Assembly (NCBI RefSeq): GCF_004917065.1
Contig: NZ_SSYA01000001.1
Location: forward strand, 619,001-683,000
Length of the DNA stretch: 64,000 nt
Source: Geomonas ferrireducens
Lineage (GTDB): Bacteria; Desulfobacterota; Desulfuromonadia; Geobacterales; Geobacteraceae
Reading direction: 5' to 3'
Notes under the pieces: model-generated
The model's input: only the letters and a program-made list of their open reading frames with translations
Told to the model about the DNA's origin: nothing
The model's database searches: none
Shown here: positions 15,856-26,500 of the stretch, piece by piece
Numbering within the stretch: the stretch's first letter is position 1
Layout of the letters: every line of letters begins with the position of its first letter
Position numbers and translations under genes: made by a program

Positions 15856-17802
15856 CTAAAAACCGTCAAGCGGCACCGTTACCGTGGCCAGGGTCCCACC
15901 GGCAGCCTTGCCCACGATGGAAAAGGCCCCGCCCAAATGTTCTATTTTCTGCCTTACGTTCAAAAGCCCGAAGCCCCCTTCTCTGGTAGCACCCTTTGCG
16001 ACCGCGTCCCCATTCAGCCCGATGCCGTCGTCGTCCACCTGGACCACGAGGAAGCCGTTGGAGCGCAGGACCGCCACGCGGCACTGCATGGTCCCGGCAT
16101 GCTTGGCGACGTTGAGCATCAGCTCCCTGACCGCCTGGAACACCGTCGAGCGGATCTCGTAGCGCAGGGGCTTCTCCTTGCCGTCATCGCTGAATTCGAC
16201 CTGCAACCCGAAGTCGGCGTAGAGTTCCTCGCCCAGCCAGCGCAGCGCAGCTTCGAGCCCGGCGCTCGCCAGAAGCGGGGGTCTCAGTTGGAAGGTGAGC
16301 GACCTGATGTCCTGCAGGGTCTGCTCGATTAGCCCCCCGATCCCGTCGGCCTCGGACTCGCACTCCCCAGTCGGCACGCTGCTCGCGAGGGCGTCGAGCT
16401 TGATCTTCGCCAGGATGAGCCGCTGCCCCACTTGGTCGTGCAGCTCGCTTGCGATCCGGTCGCGCTCCCGTTCCTCGGCCATGGCGAGATCGAGCGCCAT
16501 ATCCTGGAGTTTTTGCTGTTGGGTGAGGAGTTCGACCTCGATCTTCTTCCTGATCTTTATCTCTTGCAGCAGGTGTTTGTTGGTGAGCTGCAGTTTCGCG
16601 GTGCGCTGATGCACCTCTTCCTCGAGCTGCTGGCGCGCCCCGGCCATCACCTCTTCGGCCGCTTTGCGTTCCGTAATGTCCAGCACGACCCCCATAAGAC
16701 CGGTCACCTCCCCTCCCGTGGAGAGAATCGGCTGGTAGTTGGCCAGCCAGTGGCGCGGCTGCTTTTGGGAAGCATCTGCCCTTCCGTGCAACTCGACGTT
16801 CCGGATACACTCGCCACCCTCAAGCACCGGCCGCCAGATTTCCTTGAGCTGGGTGGTGATCTCCGGCGCGAGCACCTCGTCGATGGTGCGCCCCACGTGC
16901 TCGCAGATGCTCTTGCAGTTCATCTCCGCCAGGCGCTCGTTAAGGCGCAGGAACCTGAGGTCCCGGTCCACGACGAAAAGGCCGACCGGGGTGTGCGTGT
17001 AGACGTTGGCCAGTTCCTGCAACTGCATCCGGTAGCGCTGCTCGCTGTCGTGCAGCGCCTTGGTGTAGTCCTGCACCTGCTGCGTCACGTTGTTGAAGAC
17101 CCGGCTCATCTCGGCCAGCTCGTCGGTCCCCTCCGCCGAGATGCGGTGGTCCAGGTTCCCCGCGGCGACCTGGTCGGCGGCCTCCTTGACCGCCATCATG
17201 CGGCGGTGCAGCACGGCGTTCAGATAAATGGAATTCACAATGGTCCCGAGCGCCATAAGGAACACCAGCACCAGGGTCAGGGTGATCATCCGGTTCGTCG
17301 CCTGCTCGAACCTCTCGCGTGCCGACTTCTGCAGGCTCACCGCTTCCTGCTGCAGCGCCGAATCCTTGAGCATGATCTGACTGTACAGACGGCTCGCGAA
17401 CTCGTCGTGGTGCACGTAGGCAGGATCTACCCCGGCAACCCCGCGCATCCGCTCTACAAGGCGCTGCGATATGAGCTGCGATTCAGCCAGTTCGCGCATC
17501 ACCCGTTCCAGCGCCTCACGCGACGGCCGGTCGCCGAACTCCGTATGCCCCACACCTGCCAGGTGCGCGGTCTTCTCCGTGAGCGAGAACCACTGCAGCC
17601 TCGCCCGCTCTACACCGTACAGGAAGTACTCATCGCGCAGCGTGGCACGCTGGAACACCACCGATTGGATACGGTCGGCCAGGGCGTGCTTCTCCCCGGC
17701 CAGGTGCAGCTCTCTGCTCGTCCACGCAAGCAGAGAGGCCACGATCAGCAACAGCGTGAGGGACAGGAGCGCGCTTACTTTGAGCCTGCGGGCAAAGGTC
17801 AC
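15856..17802 (-). CDS. Sensor histidine kinase (HAMP-PAS-HisKA_3), NarX/DegS type
   Basis: Membrane sensor kinase of 648 residues. One transmembrane helix (about 10-28) and a second (about 175-197) bracket a helical periplasmic domain of about 145 residues. HAMP (about 198-250), a PAS domain (265-390), a coiled-coil and a HisKA_3 dimerisation domain follow, with phospho-acceptor His in RDRIASELHDQVGQR. The HATPase ends in GFGLLNVRQKIEHLGG. The first codons overlap the stop of the upstream lipoprotein gene by 4 nt (ATGA), and the response regulator follows after 12 bp. Coupling to an orphan substrate-binding protein suggests that this liganded lipoprotein modulates the kinase. Confidence 0.93.
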   Translation of the reverse strand: MTFARRLKVSALLSLTLLLIVASLLAWTSRELHLAGEKHALADRIQSVVFQRATLRDEYFLYGVERARLQWFSLTEKTAHLAGVGHTEFGDRPSREALERVMRELAESQLISQRLVERMRGVAGVDPAYVHHDEFASRLYSQIMLKDSALQQEAVSLQKSARERFEQATNRMITLTLVLVFLMALGTIVNSIYLNAVLHRRMMAVKEAADQVAAGNLDHRISAEGTDELAEMSRVFNNVTQQVQDYTKALHDSEQRYRMQLQELANVYTHTPVGLFVVDRDLRFLRLNERLAEMNCKSICEHVGRTIDEVLAPEITTQLKEIWRPVLEGGECIRNVELHGRADASQKQPRHWLANYQPILSTGGEVTGLMGVVLDITERKAAEEVMAGARQQLEEEVHQRTAKLQLTNKHLLQEIKIRKKIEVELLTQQQKLQDMALDLAMAEERERDRIASELHDQVGQRLILAKIKLDALASSVPTGECESEADGIGGLIEQTLQDIRSLTFQLRPPLLASAGLEAALRWLGEELYADFGLQVEFSDDGKEKPLRYEIRSTVFQAVRELMLNVAKHAGTMQCRVAVLRSNGFLVVQVDDDGIGLNGDAVAKGATREGGFGLLNVRQKIEHLGGAFSIVGKAAGGTLATVTVPLDGF

Positions 17803-18791
17803 GGTCTTAGCACCTGCGGGTCCACGGCTTCCGGTTTCACCGACAGCAGCGGGCGCGGATCAATGACTTCCAGGAAGTTCGGCATCCTGACGTTGCGCGC
17901 CAGGCGGTGCTTCGCCGCCCAGCGGGTTTCCTCCTCGAGAGCCAGGAGCAGGGCGTGGTCCAGGGCGACGGTGCACGAGCCTTCCTCCCACAATTCGGCA
18001 ACCAGTGCCGGTGGAAGCTTGAGGTCCGCAAAGACGATCGCCTGAGCCTCCTGCGGGTGACGCAACGCGAACTCTTCGGCCCGGAGCAGGGCACGCAACA
18101 TGCGCCGCATCGCCTCCTGGTTGCCGTTCACAAACGAGGCGTGCCCTGCAATAACGAAGGTTTCCGTATAGATGTGAGGGTCGTTCAACACCACCCCGTC
18201 GGCCCCCATCCTCTCGGCGATGATCTTGCCGGTGGGGTCCCAGGTGGAAACTGCGTCCACCCTCCCAGAAAGAAGGGCTTCCTGCATCTGTTCCGGCGGC
18301 AAGTCAACCAGCCTCACCTCATCCATGGCCAAGTGGTTGGCGGTCAGGAAAGAGGAGAGAAATATGTGGGAGGTGGTTCCCTGCGTGAAGGCGATGCGCT
18401 TGTTCTTCAAATCTCCGGGGGCGGAGATGCCGCTTTTCCTGCGTGCGACGATGCCGTTTTTCTTGTTCGAGGTATAGATGCTGCCGATCACGGAGAGTTT
18501 CTGCCCACCAAGAACGGCAAACATGAGCGGAGTTTCGGCGACGGTGGCGAGGTCGGCCTTCCCATCCAGCACCGCCTGCAACGCCGCCTTGCCGTAGCCG
18601 CAAGGCTGCACTTGGACGGCGAGCCCCGCATCTTTGAAGAACCCCTTGGCAGCGGCAAGCTGCACCAGCGAACAATCGTGCAAGTTGGCCCAAGCGAGGC
18701 GCAAGGGAATGGGCGGGCCGGCTTCTTGCGCACGCTGACCTTTGCAACCTGAAACTAGCAGACACAGTATCAGTATCAGCGCAACTCTCAG
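17799..18791 (-). CDS. NitT/TauT (SsuA/THI5)-like substrate-binding lipoprotein, likely CTG start
   Basis: Periplasmic substrate-binding protein, anchored as a lipoprotein, of the nitrate/sulfonate/taurine-type family. Typical features are RLAWANLHDCSLVQLAAAKGF, a PCGYGKAALQAVLDGKADLA segment and VDAVSTWDPTGK. No transporter ATPase or permease adjoins it; it overlaps the kinase gene by 4 nt. The TTG at 18704 would remove the export signal. Reading upstream gives a perfect lipobox (LLVSGC, Cys codon 18744-18746) and hydrophobic core. Between the in-frame stop (18819-18821) and the lipobox there is no ATG, GTG or TTG. CTG 18791, 6 nt after GAGGAG, is the best start (330 residues, lipidated C16). 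Confidence 0.8.
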   Translation of the reverse strand: MRVALILILCLLVSGCKGQRAQEAGPPIPLRLAWANLHDCSLVQLAAAKGFFKDAGLAVQVQPCGYGKAALQAVLDGKADLATVAETPLMFAVLGGQKLSVIGSIYTSNKKNGIVARRKSGISAPGDLKNKRIAFTQGTTSHIFLSSFLTANHLAMDEVRLVDLPPEQMQEALLSGRVDAVSTWDPTGKIIAERMGADGVVLNDPHIYTETFVIAGHASFVNGNQEAMRRMLRALLRAEEFALRHPQEAQAIVFADLKLPPALVAELWEEGSCTVALDHALLLALEEETRWAAKHRLARNVRMPNFLEVIDPRPLLSVKPEAVDPQVLRP

Positions 18792-18918
18792 TATCCACTC
18801 CTCATGATCGGCGCATGCTTACACGGCTGCAGGGAGGTCGCTCCGTTCTTTCACAGGACGCGGCCGCAATGTGTCTGCACGGCCTTATCCATGTCAAAGC
18901 CCGGCAAAGTACCGGTGA

Positions 18919-18948
18919 ATAATATGACGAGTAGCTAACAAAGTGCAA
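18919..18948 (-). promoter_or_regulatory. Candidate promoter of the lipoprotein-kinase-regulator operon
   Basis: On the minus strand TTGCAC (18943-18948) and TATTAT (18919-18924) are spaced 18 bp apart in an AT-rich stretch about 130 bp before the coding start. The -10 is good and the -35 is weak. Apart from this and the terminator at 19013-19036, the gap 18792-19091 shows no gene. Confidence 0.35.
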
Positions 18949-19012
18949 TTAATTTTAGCACTCCCCGCACCAAATACAGCAAATTGCATAAAATAGCGCC
19001 GCAGAATGAAAA

Positions 19013-19036
19013 AAGGGCAGGCCAAGGCCTGCCCTT
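19013..19036 (-). terminator. Intrinsic terminator of the M48/CHAT operon
   Basis: aagggcaggcc (19013-19023) and ggcctgccctt (26-36) form an 11-bp perfect stem with a 2-nt loop. On the minus strand it is followed by TTTTTT counting the stem end. It lies 55 bp after the stop of the M48 gene. Confidence 0.85.
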
Positions 19037-19091
19037 CTCTTTGGTGTTGCCGGTATCAAAGCATGTTCTCATAAACTTTGACAGTCGACCG

Positions 19092-19982
19092 TCACTTTGT
19101 CGTTTTGGAAGCCTTCCCCCCCTTGGCGAACTTCGCGAAACGCGTCGGCAGCTTGGCAAGCGACGCCCGGTCCGGGTACTTCTTAAGCCCGGCGGCCACC
19201 CGCGCCAGGCGCTCGTCCAGCGGCGGGTGGGTCGAGAACCAGGAGCCGTTCTTCGTCGCGGTCGCCTCCTGGCGCTTGAGCTTTTCCAGCACTGTCGTCA
19301 TGGCGGAGGGATCGTAGCCGGTCCGGTAGGTGGTCTCCAGGGCCGCCTGGTCCGCCTCGAACTCCATCCCCTGGTCGAGACCCTTGTCGAAGAGGGTCGA
19401 CTGCATGTCGCCGATCATCGACTCGAACTGCTGCCCCTTGCTCCCCTTCATGGTCGCGGCGGTGATGCTCGCCGCCCCCTGCAGGAACTGGGCGCGCCGG
19501 ATGCTTTTCAGGGCGTGCTTCTCCGCCACATGCCCCACCTCGTGGGCGAGGACCGCGGCAAGCTCCGCCTCGTTGTCCAAGATGTTCAAAAGGCCTCGGC
19601 TGATGAAGACGATGCCGCCGGGGGCGGCGAAGGCATTTTGCACCGGGCTGTCCAGCACCACGAAACGGTACGGGATGGTGGAGCGGCGGCTGTTGCGCGC
19701 CACGGCGTTGCCGACCAGGTTCACGTATTTCTGCAACGCCTCGTTGTTCACCGGCTTGCCGAAGCGCTGCATGCTGTCAAGCGCAAGGCTCTCGCCGACG
19801 GTGCACTCGGTCTGGTAGGTCATCTCCTGCGACGAGGAGAGCACCTGGGTAGCACCGGAGAGGATTTTCCCCTCCTTGGACTCGGGGTTCATCAGGTTGT
19901 TCAGCTTGTCCTGCCATCCGGCGTGGGCCGGTAGCGCGGCGAGGCAGGAGAGAGCCGCAAGGGAAACGATCAGTCTTTTCAT
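19092..19982 (-). CDS. M48-family metalloprotease (LoiP/BepA-like), exported
   Basis: Zinc metalloendopeptidase acting in the periplasm or at the outer membrane, 296 residues. A signal peptide (cleavage after AHA, about residue 21) precedes the protease domain. The zinc motif HEVGH is at 147-151 in ELAAVLAHEVGHVAEKHA, with the third ligand in MEFEADQAALE (about 205). FAAPGGIVFISRGLL is the usual family segment. Two ATGs compete: AGGAGG touches the first (19988) and lies at ideal distance from the second (19982), so I use 19982. It is the last gene of a minus-strand run behind the SH3 protein (12-bp gap) and is followed by a terminator. E. coli relatives degrade misfolded outer-membrane proteins. 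Confidence 0.93.
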   Translation of the reverse strand: MKRLIVSLAALSCLAALPAHAGWQDKLNNLMNPESKEGKILSGATQVLSSSQEMTYQTECTVGESLALDSMQRFGKPVNNEALQKYVNLVGNAVARNSRRSTIPYRFVVLDSPVQNAFAAPGGIVFISRGLLNILDNEAELAAVLAHEVGHVAEKHALKSIRRAQFLQGAASITAATMKGSKGQQFESMIGDMQSTLFDKGLDQGMEFEADQAALETTYRTGYDPSAMTTVLEKLKRQEATATKNGSWFSTHPPLDERLARVAAGLKKYPDRASLAKLPTRFAKFAKGGKASKTTK

Positions 19983-19994
19983 GGGCATCCTCCT

Positions 19995-20495
19995 TTAGCG
20001 GGCGTACTCGCCGATTTTTCCTTCCTTGAGGAAGGTCTTAACTTCTTTGTCGGAAACCTTGCGGGCGAGGATCCGGTCCAGCTCCTTCTTGAGCCCTTCC
20101 GGCGTACCGTGCTGTTTCGCGTATGCGGCAGTCTCCGGGGAAAGGCCGCGGATGCTGCGGGCGCTGTCCGACTTCGCCGTGTTGATCTGGCTTTGCTGCA
20201 TGGTGCCACCTAAAAGGCCGTCGCCTCCCCCCACCTCGGCGACCGGTGCCGCGTCGGCGACCCGCCCCGCGTAAACCCACCCTTCCTTGCCGTCGGCGGT
20301 TTGCACCTTGAGCCAACGCCCCCCGTCCTCGACCAGGGTGAGCTCAGCCCCCACCGGCAGGTCCGCCAGGTTCGCAGCACTTACCGACTGCTCGCTCTTC
20401 AACGTGGTCCCTTCGCTTACCACCCAGCGCTTCTCGGCGCCGAACGCCGTGGCCGCCGCCAGCATCAAGAGGGCGGCGAAAACCGTTTTCTTCAT
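19995..20495 (-). CDS. Exported bacterial SH3-domain protein
   Basis: A 166-residue protein with a signal peptide (AATAFGA cleavage near residue 20) and one SH3b-type domain (about 22-80). The SH3b repeat is recognisable from LADLPVGAELTLVEDGGRWLKV and GKEGWVYAGRVA. SH3b domains usually bind peptidoglycan or partner proteins. The remaining C-terminal half is helical (LSPETAAYAKQHGTPEGLKK) and unassigned. ATG 20495 has GGAGGT at 5 nt. It lies between the CHAT giant (39-bp gap) and M48 (12 bp), so it may act as an adaptor or inhibitor for one of the two proteases. The adaptor role is inference. Confidence 0.85.
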   Translation of the reverse strand: MKKTVFAALLMLAAATAFGAEKRWVVSEGTTLKSEQSVSAANLADLPVGAELTLVEDGGRWLKVQTADGKEGWVYAGRVADAAPVAEVGGGDGLLGGTMQQSQINTAKSDSARSIRGLSPETAAYAKQHGTPEGLKKELDRILARKVSDKEVKTFLKEGKIGEYAR

Positions 20496-20534
20496 GGTCA
20501 CCTCCGTTATGGCCGGAATGGCTCCGGCGCTTCG

Positions 20535-23500
20535 TTACTTGTAATCACCCGTTAGTACGAACGCCCCCCAGTAGCCGGGGTGCGGGTAGCGCTTTCTCAC
20601 GTGCTGCATGGCGAGACCGAGCGCCTGCGCCTTGTCGGTGCCGGCGTAGTCCCGGTAGAACTGCTTCATCAGGATGGCGCTCGATACGTCGGAAACGCGC
20701 CACAGGCTCGAGACCAGGGCGTGGGTCCCGGCGAAGATGAAGGCGCGGTTCATGCCGATCACGTCGTCGCCGCTCTTCACGTCGCCCAGGCCGGTCTGGC
20801 AGGCGGAGAGGACCACGAGGTCCGCCTTGATGTCGAGCCCGAACACCTCCTCGGCCTGCAGCCTGCCATCGTTTCCAGCGTCCTTGGCGAGCCTGATCGA
20901 GGAGAAGAGCGGGTTCACCGGGTCGAACTCGCCGTGCGAGGCGAGGTGAATGATACCGAACCGTGAGATATTCTCACGCACCCAACTCTCGGTGGCGCGC
21001 TCGCGGGTCAGCATGGTCACGTCGGCGTAGTTCCAGCGCAGCGTCCCGGCCTCCTTCTCGGCAAACGGGAGGTCGAGTGAGGCGTTCCCCAGGTCGGGGT
21101 TGCCGATGGCTAAGATGCGCAGGTTCTTCGCCGCCTGGCGCCGGGCCAGGGTGTTGCGGTACACCGAGGCGGCCGGGAGATGGAACAGGTTATGCCGGTC
21201 CACCAGGTAATCGCGCCCGTCGTAGAGGGTCGCGAAGGAGAGGTAGTGGAGGCTGCCGTGCGGCACGATCCCGACCGTGTTCCCCTGCGCCACGCCGGAC
21301 AGGGGGGCGGAGAGGAGCAGCCGGTAGAGTTCCCGGGAGTTCTCCTCCAAGGGCTCCAGGTTCTGCAGCATGCGCCGGTAGGTGGCGATCTTCCCGGAAA
21401 GCTCGGCGGCCGGGACCGGGAGGACGAAGAGGCGGCTTCCCTCCCGCTCCAGACGCCAGCACAGGAGCCGGTCCGGGAGCTGGTAGTAGGAGAGCAGGGT
21501 CACCCCCGGCTCCAAGAGCGAGCGCACCTCCGGCACGGTGACCGGCGCCACCTTGACGAGCGACAACAGTTCCGGTCGGCGCCGTTCTATGTCGATCAGA
21601 AGGTCATGGTAGGAGCCGCGCAGCCGCTCGAGTGCCGCCTGGTACATGGCGCGCTCCGCCGGGTTCGCCGCCTGCTGCGCCAACTGCTCCTGCTCGACGA
21701 TCTGCTCGCGCAGCCGGTTCTGACGCTCGTAGAGATCGCGGTCGGCGCCGCCGGCAAGCGAGAGGCGCTGGCGACCGAGGATGTCGATCAGGTTCCTGGC
21801 GCGGGAGCGCTCGGCGACGGCGAAGGCCTCATCGTCGCGCCCCATTTCCACCAGGAGTCCGACCAGCCCCTGGTAAACGTCCATCTTGTCGGCGAGGAAG
21901 CCGTCCTTCAGCTGGTCCAGTTTGATCTCGGCACGGAGCTCCTCGATGGTGGCTAGCGCGTCGCGGTAGGAGGAGACGGCACCTTCCCGGTCCCCGGCAC
22001 CCTCTTTCAGACGGGCGAGCCCCAGAAGGGCGCGCCAGCGCACCTCGCGCAGCAGCATGAGGTCGGCGAGCTCGAGCGCCTTCTTGTAGCTCCCCTGCGC
22101 CTCGCCTTTCATACCGCTTTTGGCCCGGGCGTCCCCGAGGGAGAGGTGGATCTTCGCCTGGTTCACCCGGTCGCCGGTGCCGTCGGCAAGCGTCGCCGCT
22201 TCGTCGAGGAGCTTCAGCGCCCCGGCAGGGTCTCCCATCCGGAGGCGGGTTTGTCCCAGGTTTCTCAGGTCATAGGCGATGGCCCAGCGCGAGCCTAGGA
22301 CGCGGTCGATGGCAAGCGCCTCACCAAGAGTCTGAAGCGCCCCCTGGTAGTCTCCCGACTCGCGCCGCACGAGCCCTATGTTGTTCAGCGTGGTCGCCCT
22401 CTCGTCCCGGCGCGCCTCCAACTTGCCGGTGAGATCCAGCGCCTGTTTGAGTTCCACAAGCGCCCGCCTTGAGTCCCCCAGGGTCCACCAGATGAGGCCG
22501 CCGGTGTTCTTCGCCATCACCTCTTCCAGGGGCCAGTTTTCCCTCTGCGCGGCCCGCTCCACCTGTTCACGCATATCGAAGGCGTCCTGGTAGCGCCCCT
22601 GGAACCAGGCGTTGTTCCCCTGCTCCAAGACGATCCTCATACGGGTCTTGAGCGCGGCGTCACCCACCTTTGCGAGCGCCTCGCGGTAGAGGAGGTCCGC
22701 ATCCGCGAAGTTCCCGAGCAGGCGACGGCAGCGCCCCCGCTCCAGGATGGTCTCGGCTTCCAGCGCCCGGTTGCCGTTTTTCGCGTAGAGTTCCTGGGCC
22801 TTCGCGTAGTAGCGCTCGGCGGCGGCGAACTGGTTCAGGCGCAGGTCGAGGATACGCCCGAGGTTCCGGTACTGGTCGGCCAGGTTCAGTTCGTCCTTCA
22901 ACTGGGCGTTCAGCCCCGCGGCCTCCTCGAAAAGCGAACGGGCCGCCGGGTAGTCCACCGCGTTCTCCATCACCGCGCCGAAATCGGAGAGCGCCGCGGC
23001 CTGTTCTTTCGCCAGCCCCAGTTCGGCGAAGATGGAGACACCCTCCTTGAGCGATGCGGCTGCCTCGGAGAAGCGCTCCAGGCGTCCCTGCAGAAGACCC
23101 AGCCTGAAGAGCGCATCGGCGTGCTCGGCGGAGTACGGCTTTTCCTTCGCCAGGCGTTTCACCAGGGCATCCGCGTGTAGGACGGCGCGTTCGGTGAGCC
23201 CGGCGCCGAAGGCGCTCTCACGCGCATGGCGGTGCAGGGGAGCGCGCTGTTTGGCAAGCTCCGGGGTCGCGTCCGCCACGACGAGCGCGTTGTCGAAAAG
23301 CGCCAGGGCCTGCGCGTAGCGCCCCTCGTTGTGCGCCGTCACCGCGCGCTTCACCACGTCGTTGAACTGCTTCTTGGCGAGCTGCGCGCTCTCGGCGGCG
23401 TTGCCACCCCAGTCGCCGATCAGGAGCCAACCCGGAGGGAGTTCACGCCGCGCCGTGGCGAGCGAGGCGTCCGCGTAGCTTTTCGCGAAGGGGGAGAGAT

Positions 23501-26500
23501 CGGCACCGCTCCCTTCGGAAAGAAGCAGGCTCGGCACCCCGGCGAGCGAAGCGAGCTGCCCGAGATAATAGGCTTCGTCCCTCCCCCCGCGCGGAGCGAC
23601 TATCAGCGAGACCGACTCGCCCGCAGCCAGCGCGAGAAGGTCGCGGCGCGCCCCAGTGGCGTCCTCGAAGAGGGGATCGAGCCCCCCTCCCCCGCCGGGA
23701 CGGGCGGGTACCGTCGGGAGAAGCCCTGCGGCGCCGGGGAGGGTCAGTGTGTGGGCGTCGGGCAGCCGCTCCGGCAACCCGTCGGGAGGAAGCTTTGTGA
23801 AGGGGGGAAGCGACGGCCATACCCCGGCCGGGTCGAGCACCTGCGTCCTGAGCGGCCTGCGCTGCTCTATGCTCTGCAAGAGCTGGCTGGCACTCACCCC
23901 CCAGGTGAGGACGCGAGCGTCGGCGAAGGCGCCGGGCTCCTCGTAGATGGCGACGAGCGCAGGATCGTTCAGGCGCGAGGCGGCTGCGGCGCGCGTCACG
24001 GTTTCGGCGCGGACACCATCCTTGCCACCCAAGGTGAAGAGGAGGAAGCGGTCGCCGGGAAGCGCCACCAGGCGGAGCACGCTCCGGCCCGGGAGCCGTT
24101 CCAGGACGTCGATCGCCTCGGCGGGCTGCGGTGTGAGCGCCCGACAAAGACGCGGCGCCTTTCCGGAGGCGCACCCCTTGCGGAAGGAGGCGAGGCGGGC
24201 CCGGAAGCCCTCTTCCTTCTCGCCCCCCGGAAGGGCTGCCGCCGAGGCGGCGAGACGCAGGGCGGCGGGACCAGCCGCGGCGTAGTAAGGGGGAAGTAGC
24301 CCCAACTCCTTGCCGAGCATGGCGTCGAGAACCGCCTGTTCCTGCTCGGCGCGCAGCTTAAGGTACGCGGGGTCCGCCGGCGCCGGGCCAGCAAGCTCGG
24401 CGCGAACCCGGTCCAGCTCGAAGAGGTGCGGTGCGGCCCTTTGCAGGAGGGCGAGCACGGCGGGGTCGTCCATGCCGAGGAGGCTTTTCCCGAGAATCTG
24501 GACCCGCTCCAGCTCGGAGAGGCGCTCAACGAGGGCGAAGCCCTGTTCCGGGTCCTTCGCGGTCAGCGCCTCGATGCGGGGGGCGAAGCGCTCAGTGAGC
24601 TCGCCTAAGTGCAGGTCGTATTGCGTGGGGGGGAGCCGGTCGAGGAGTTTCAGCGCCTCGTCGAAGTCGCCAAGTCCCGCGAGCGCACGCCAGGCCATGG
24701 CACCGTTACCGGCGGTGCGCGCCTCGGCGAGAGCATCGCGGTAACCGGCAGCCGCCGCGTCAGGGAGGCCGAGCGAGGAGAGCGCCGCCGCACGGTTCAG
24801 GCTCGCCGCGAGGCCCAAGGTGCTATTCGCCGAAGAACCGGCTTCCCCCTTCGCGGGTGAACCCGCTACGGGGGACAAGACGGGGGACACGGGGGACGGC
24901 GACAGCCGCAGCACGCGGTCCCACATCCCGATGGCGCGGTAGACGAGGGCCTGACGGCTGCCGTCATCGGGACGGCCGGAGGCGAGACGTGCCAGGAGGG
25001 CGGCGGAGTCGTTGCCGTAGCGCGCCAAAGCATCGGCGGGAAGGGCGCCGCGGTAGGAGTCGGCAAGGGCGGAGACGCGGGCCTGCGCCGCCAGGAACTC
25101 GGCCACTGTCTCCGGCGCGGCGTCGGCCGGGATGAGCATCCCCCAGTTCACCAGGTTCAACATGGCGCCGACAGCGTTGCTGCTTCGAAGCGCGATCTCG
25201 GTCCCTTTCCGGAAACCTTCCGCGGCCCCGGCGCGGTCGCCGCGCGCGTAGTCGAGCTGGGCGGCACGGTGGCTCAGGAGCCCGACGCCAAAGAGGTCCC
25301 CCTCGGTGAGCTGATCGACCCGAACGGGGTAGCGGCCGAGAAGCTCCTTGAAGAGCCGCGCCGCAGCTTGGTTATCGCCAAGCTCGGAGGCGATGCGGGC
25401 GAGATAGCTCTGCGCGAGACGCCGCTCCTGCTCGGTAGAGAAACCGAAGGCGGCCTCGGTGGCGTCACCCTTGTTCAGGGCGACGTCGGCGCCCACCTTG
25501 ATCAGCCCGCCGCCTCGCTTCGGCGCCGCTTTCTTCGCAGAGGGGTAGCGGTCCAGTAGCGTCAGCACCTCGTTGAAGCCGTCCCGGGCGAGGTCGAGGA
25601 GCTGACGCCTGTCGCCGCCCGAGGCGCTCTCGGCCTGGCGGTAGAGAGCGATGCTCGCGGAACGGCGGTTCGCGGCCAGGTTCGCCGTCCTGCCCAGGTC
25701 GCGGTTCAGGCGGTAGGCGACATCGAATCGCTCCGCCGCCTCCTTGAAGCGCTCGGCGTCGAAGAGCGCAAGCCCCAGCCGATCGCTTAGTTTCGCCTGC
25801 GTCTCCACCAGGCGCGGCACGGCGGCGAGCTCGCGTTCCACGGCGGCCGCCATGGCAGTAAGTTCCAGAACGTACTTCTCCCCCTGCGGGGTACCGGCGC
25901 CGGCTGCGGCGACCAACTCCTTTTCACGGGAGAGCAGCTTTTTCAACGCCTCCTCGAAGCGCTCCCACGCGGGGGACGGCGGAGGCTCCACGCGCTCCGC
26001 GCCGAGAAATTCCAGTTCCGCGTTGATCTCGCGCTGCCGGGCAAGCAAATGCTCCCGCTCAGGAGAGAGCTTTTCCCCGGCGAAGAGACGCTCGTTCGCC
26101 CGGCGCGTCAGGCGGCCGAACTGCTCGAGCGCCCGCGCCGGATCGAGCCGAGACTGGGCAAGGGAAAGCGCACGGCCGTACCCTTCGATGGCAGCGTCCT
26201 TCTCACCCACCTGGAACGCGGCCGCGGCGTAGCGCTCGTGGAAGAGAAGCTCGGTCTCCGGGTTGTCGAAGGGTACCTTGGAGCCTAAGCGCTGGCGGTA
26301 GAAGCTCCATGCCGTTGCGTTCCTCCCGAGCAAGAAGGCGACGTTGCCAATGTTCAAGGAGAGGTTGGCGGCGTTCTCCGGGTTCACCTCGGGACGGTTC
26401 AAAAGCTTCGCCCTTCGGTAGAGGTTCAGGGCGCGCTCGAGCCCTCCCGCCTCTCCTTGCACCGTCTCGAGCACCTCTGCGATGTAGCCGCGGGTCTGGA

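Noticed and set aside
16432-18045. A 537-codon plus-strand frame over the histidine kinase
   Set aside because: No family features; it is the complement of conserved kinase and lipoprotein sequence.
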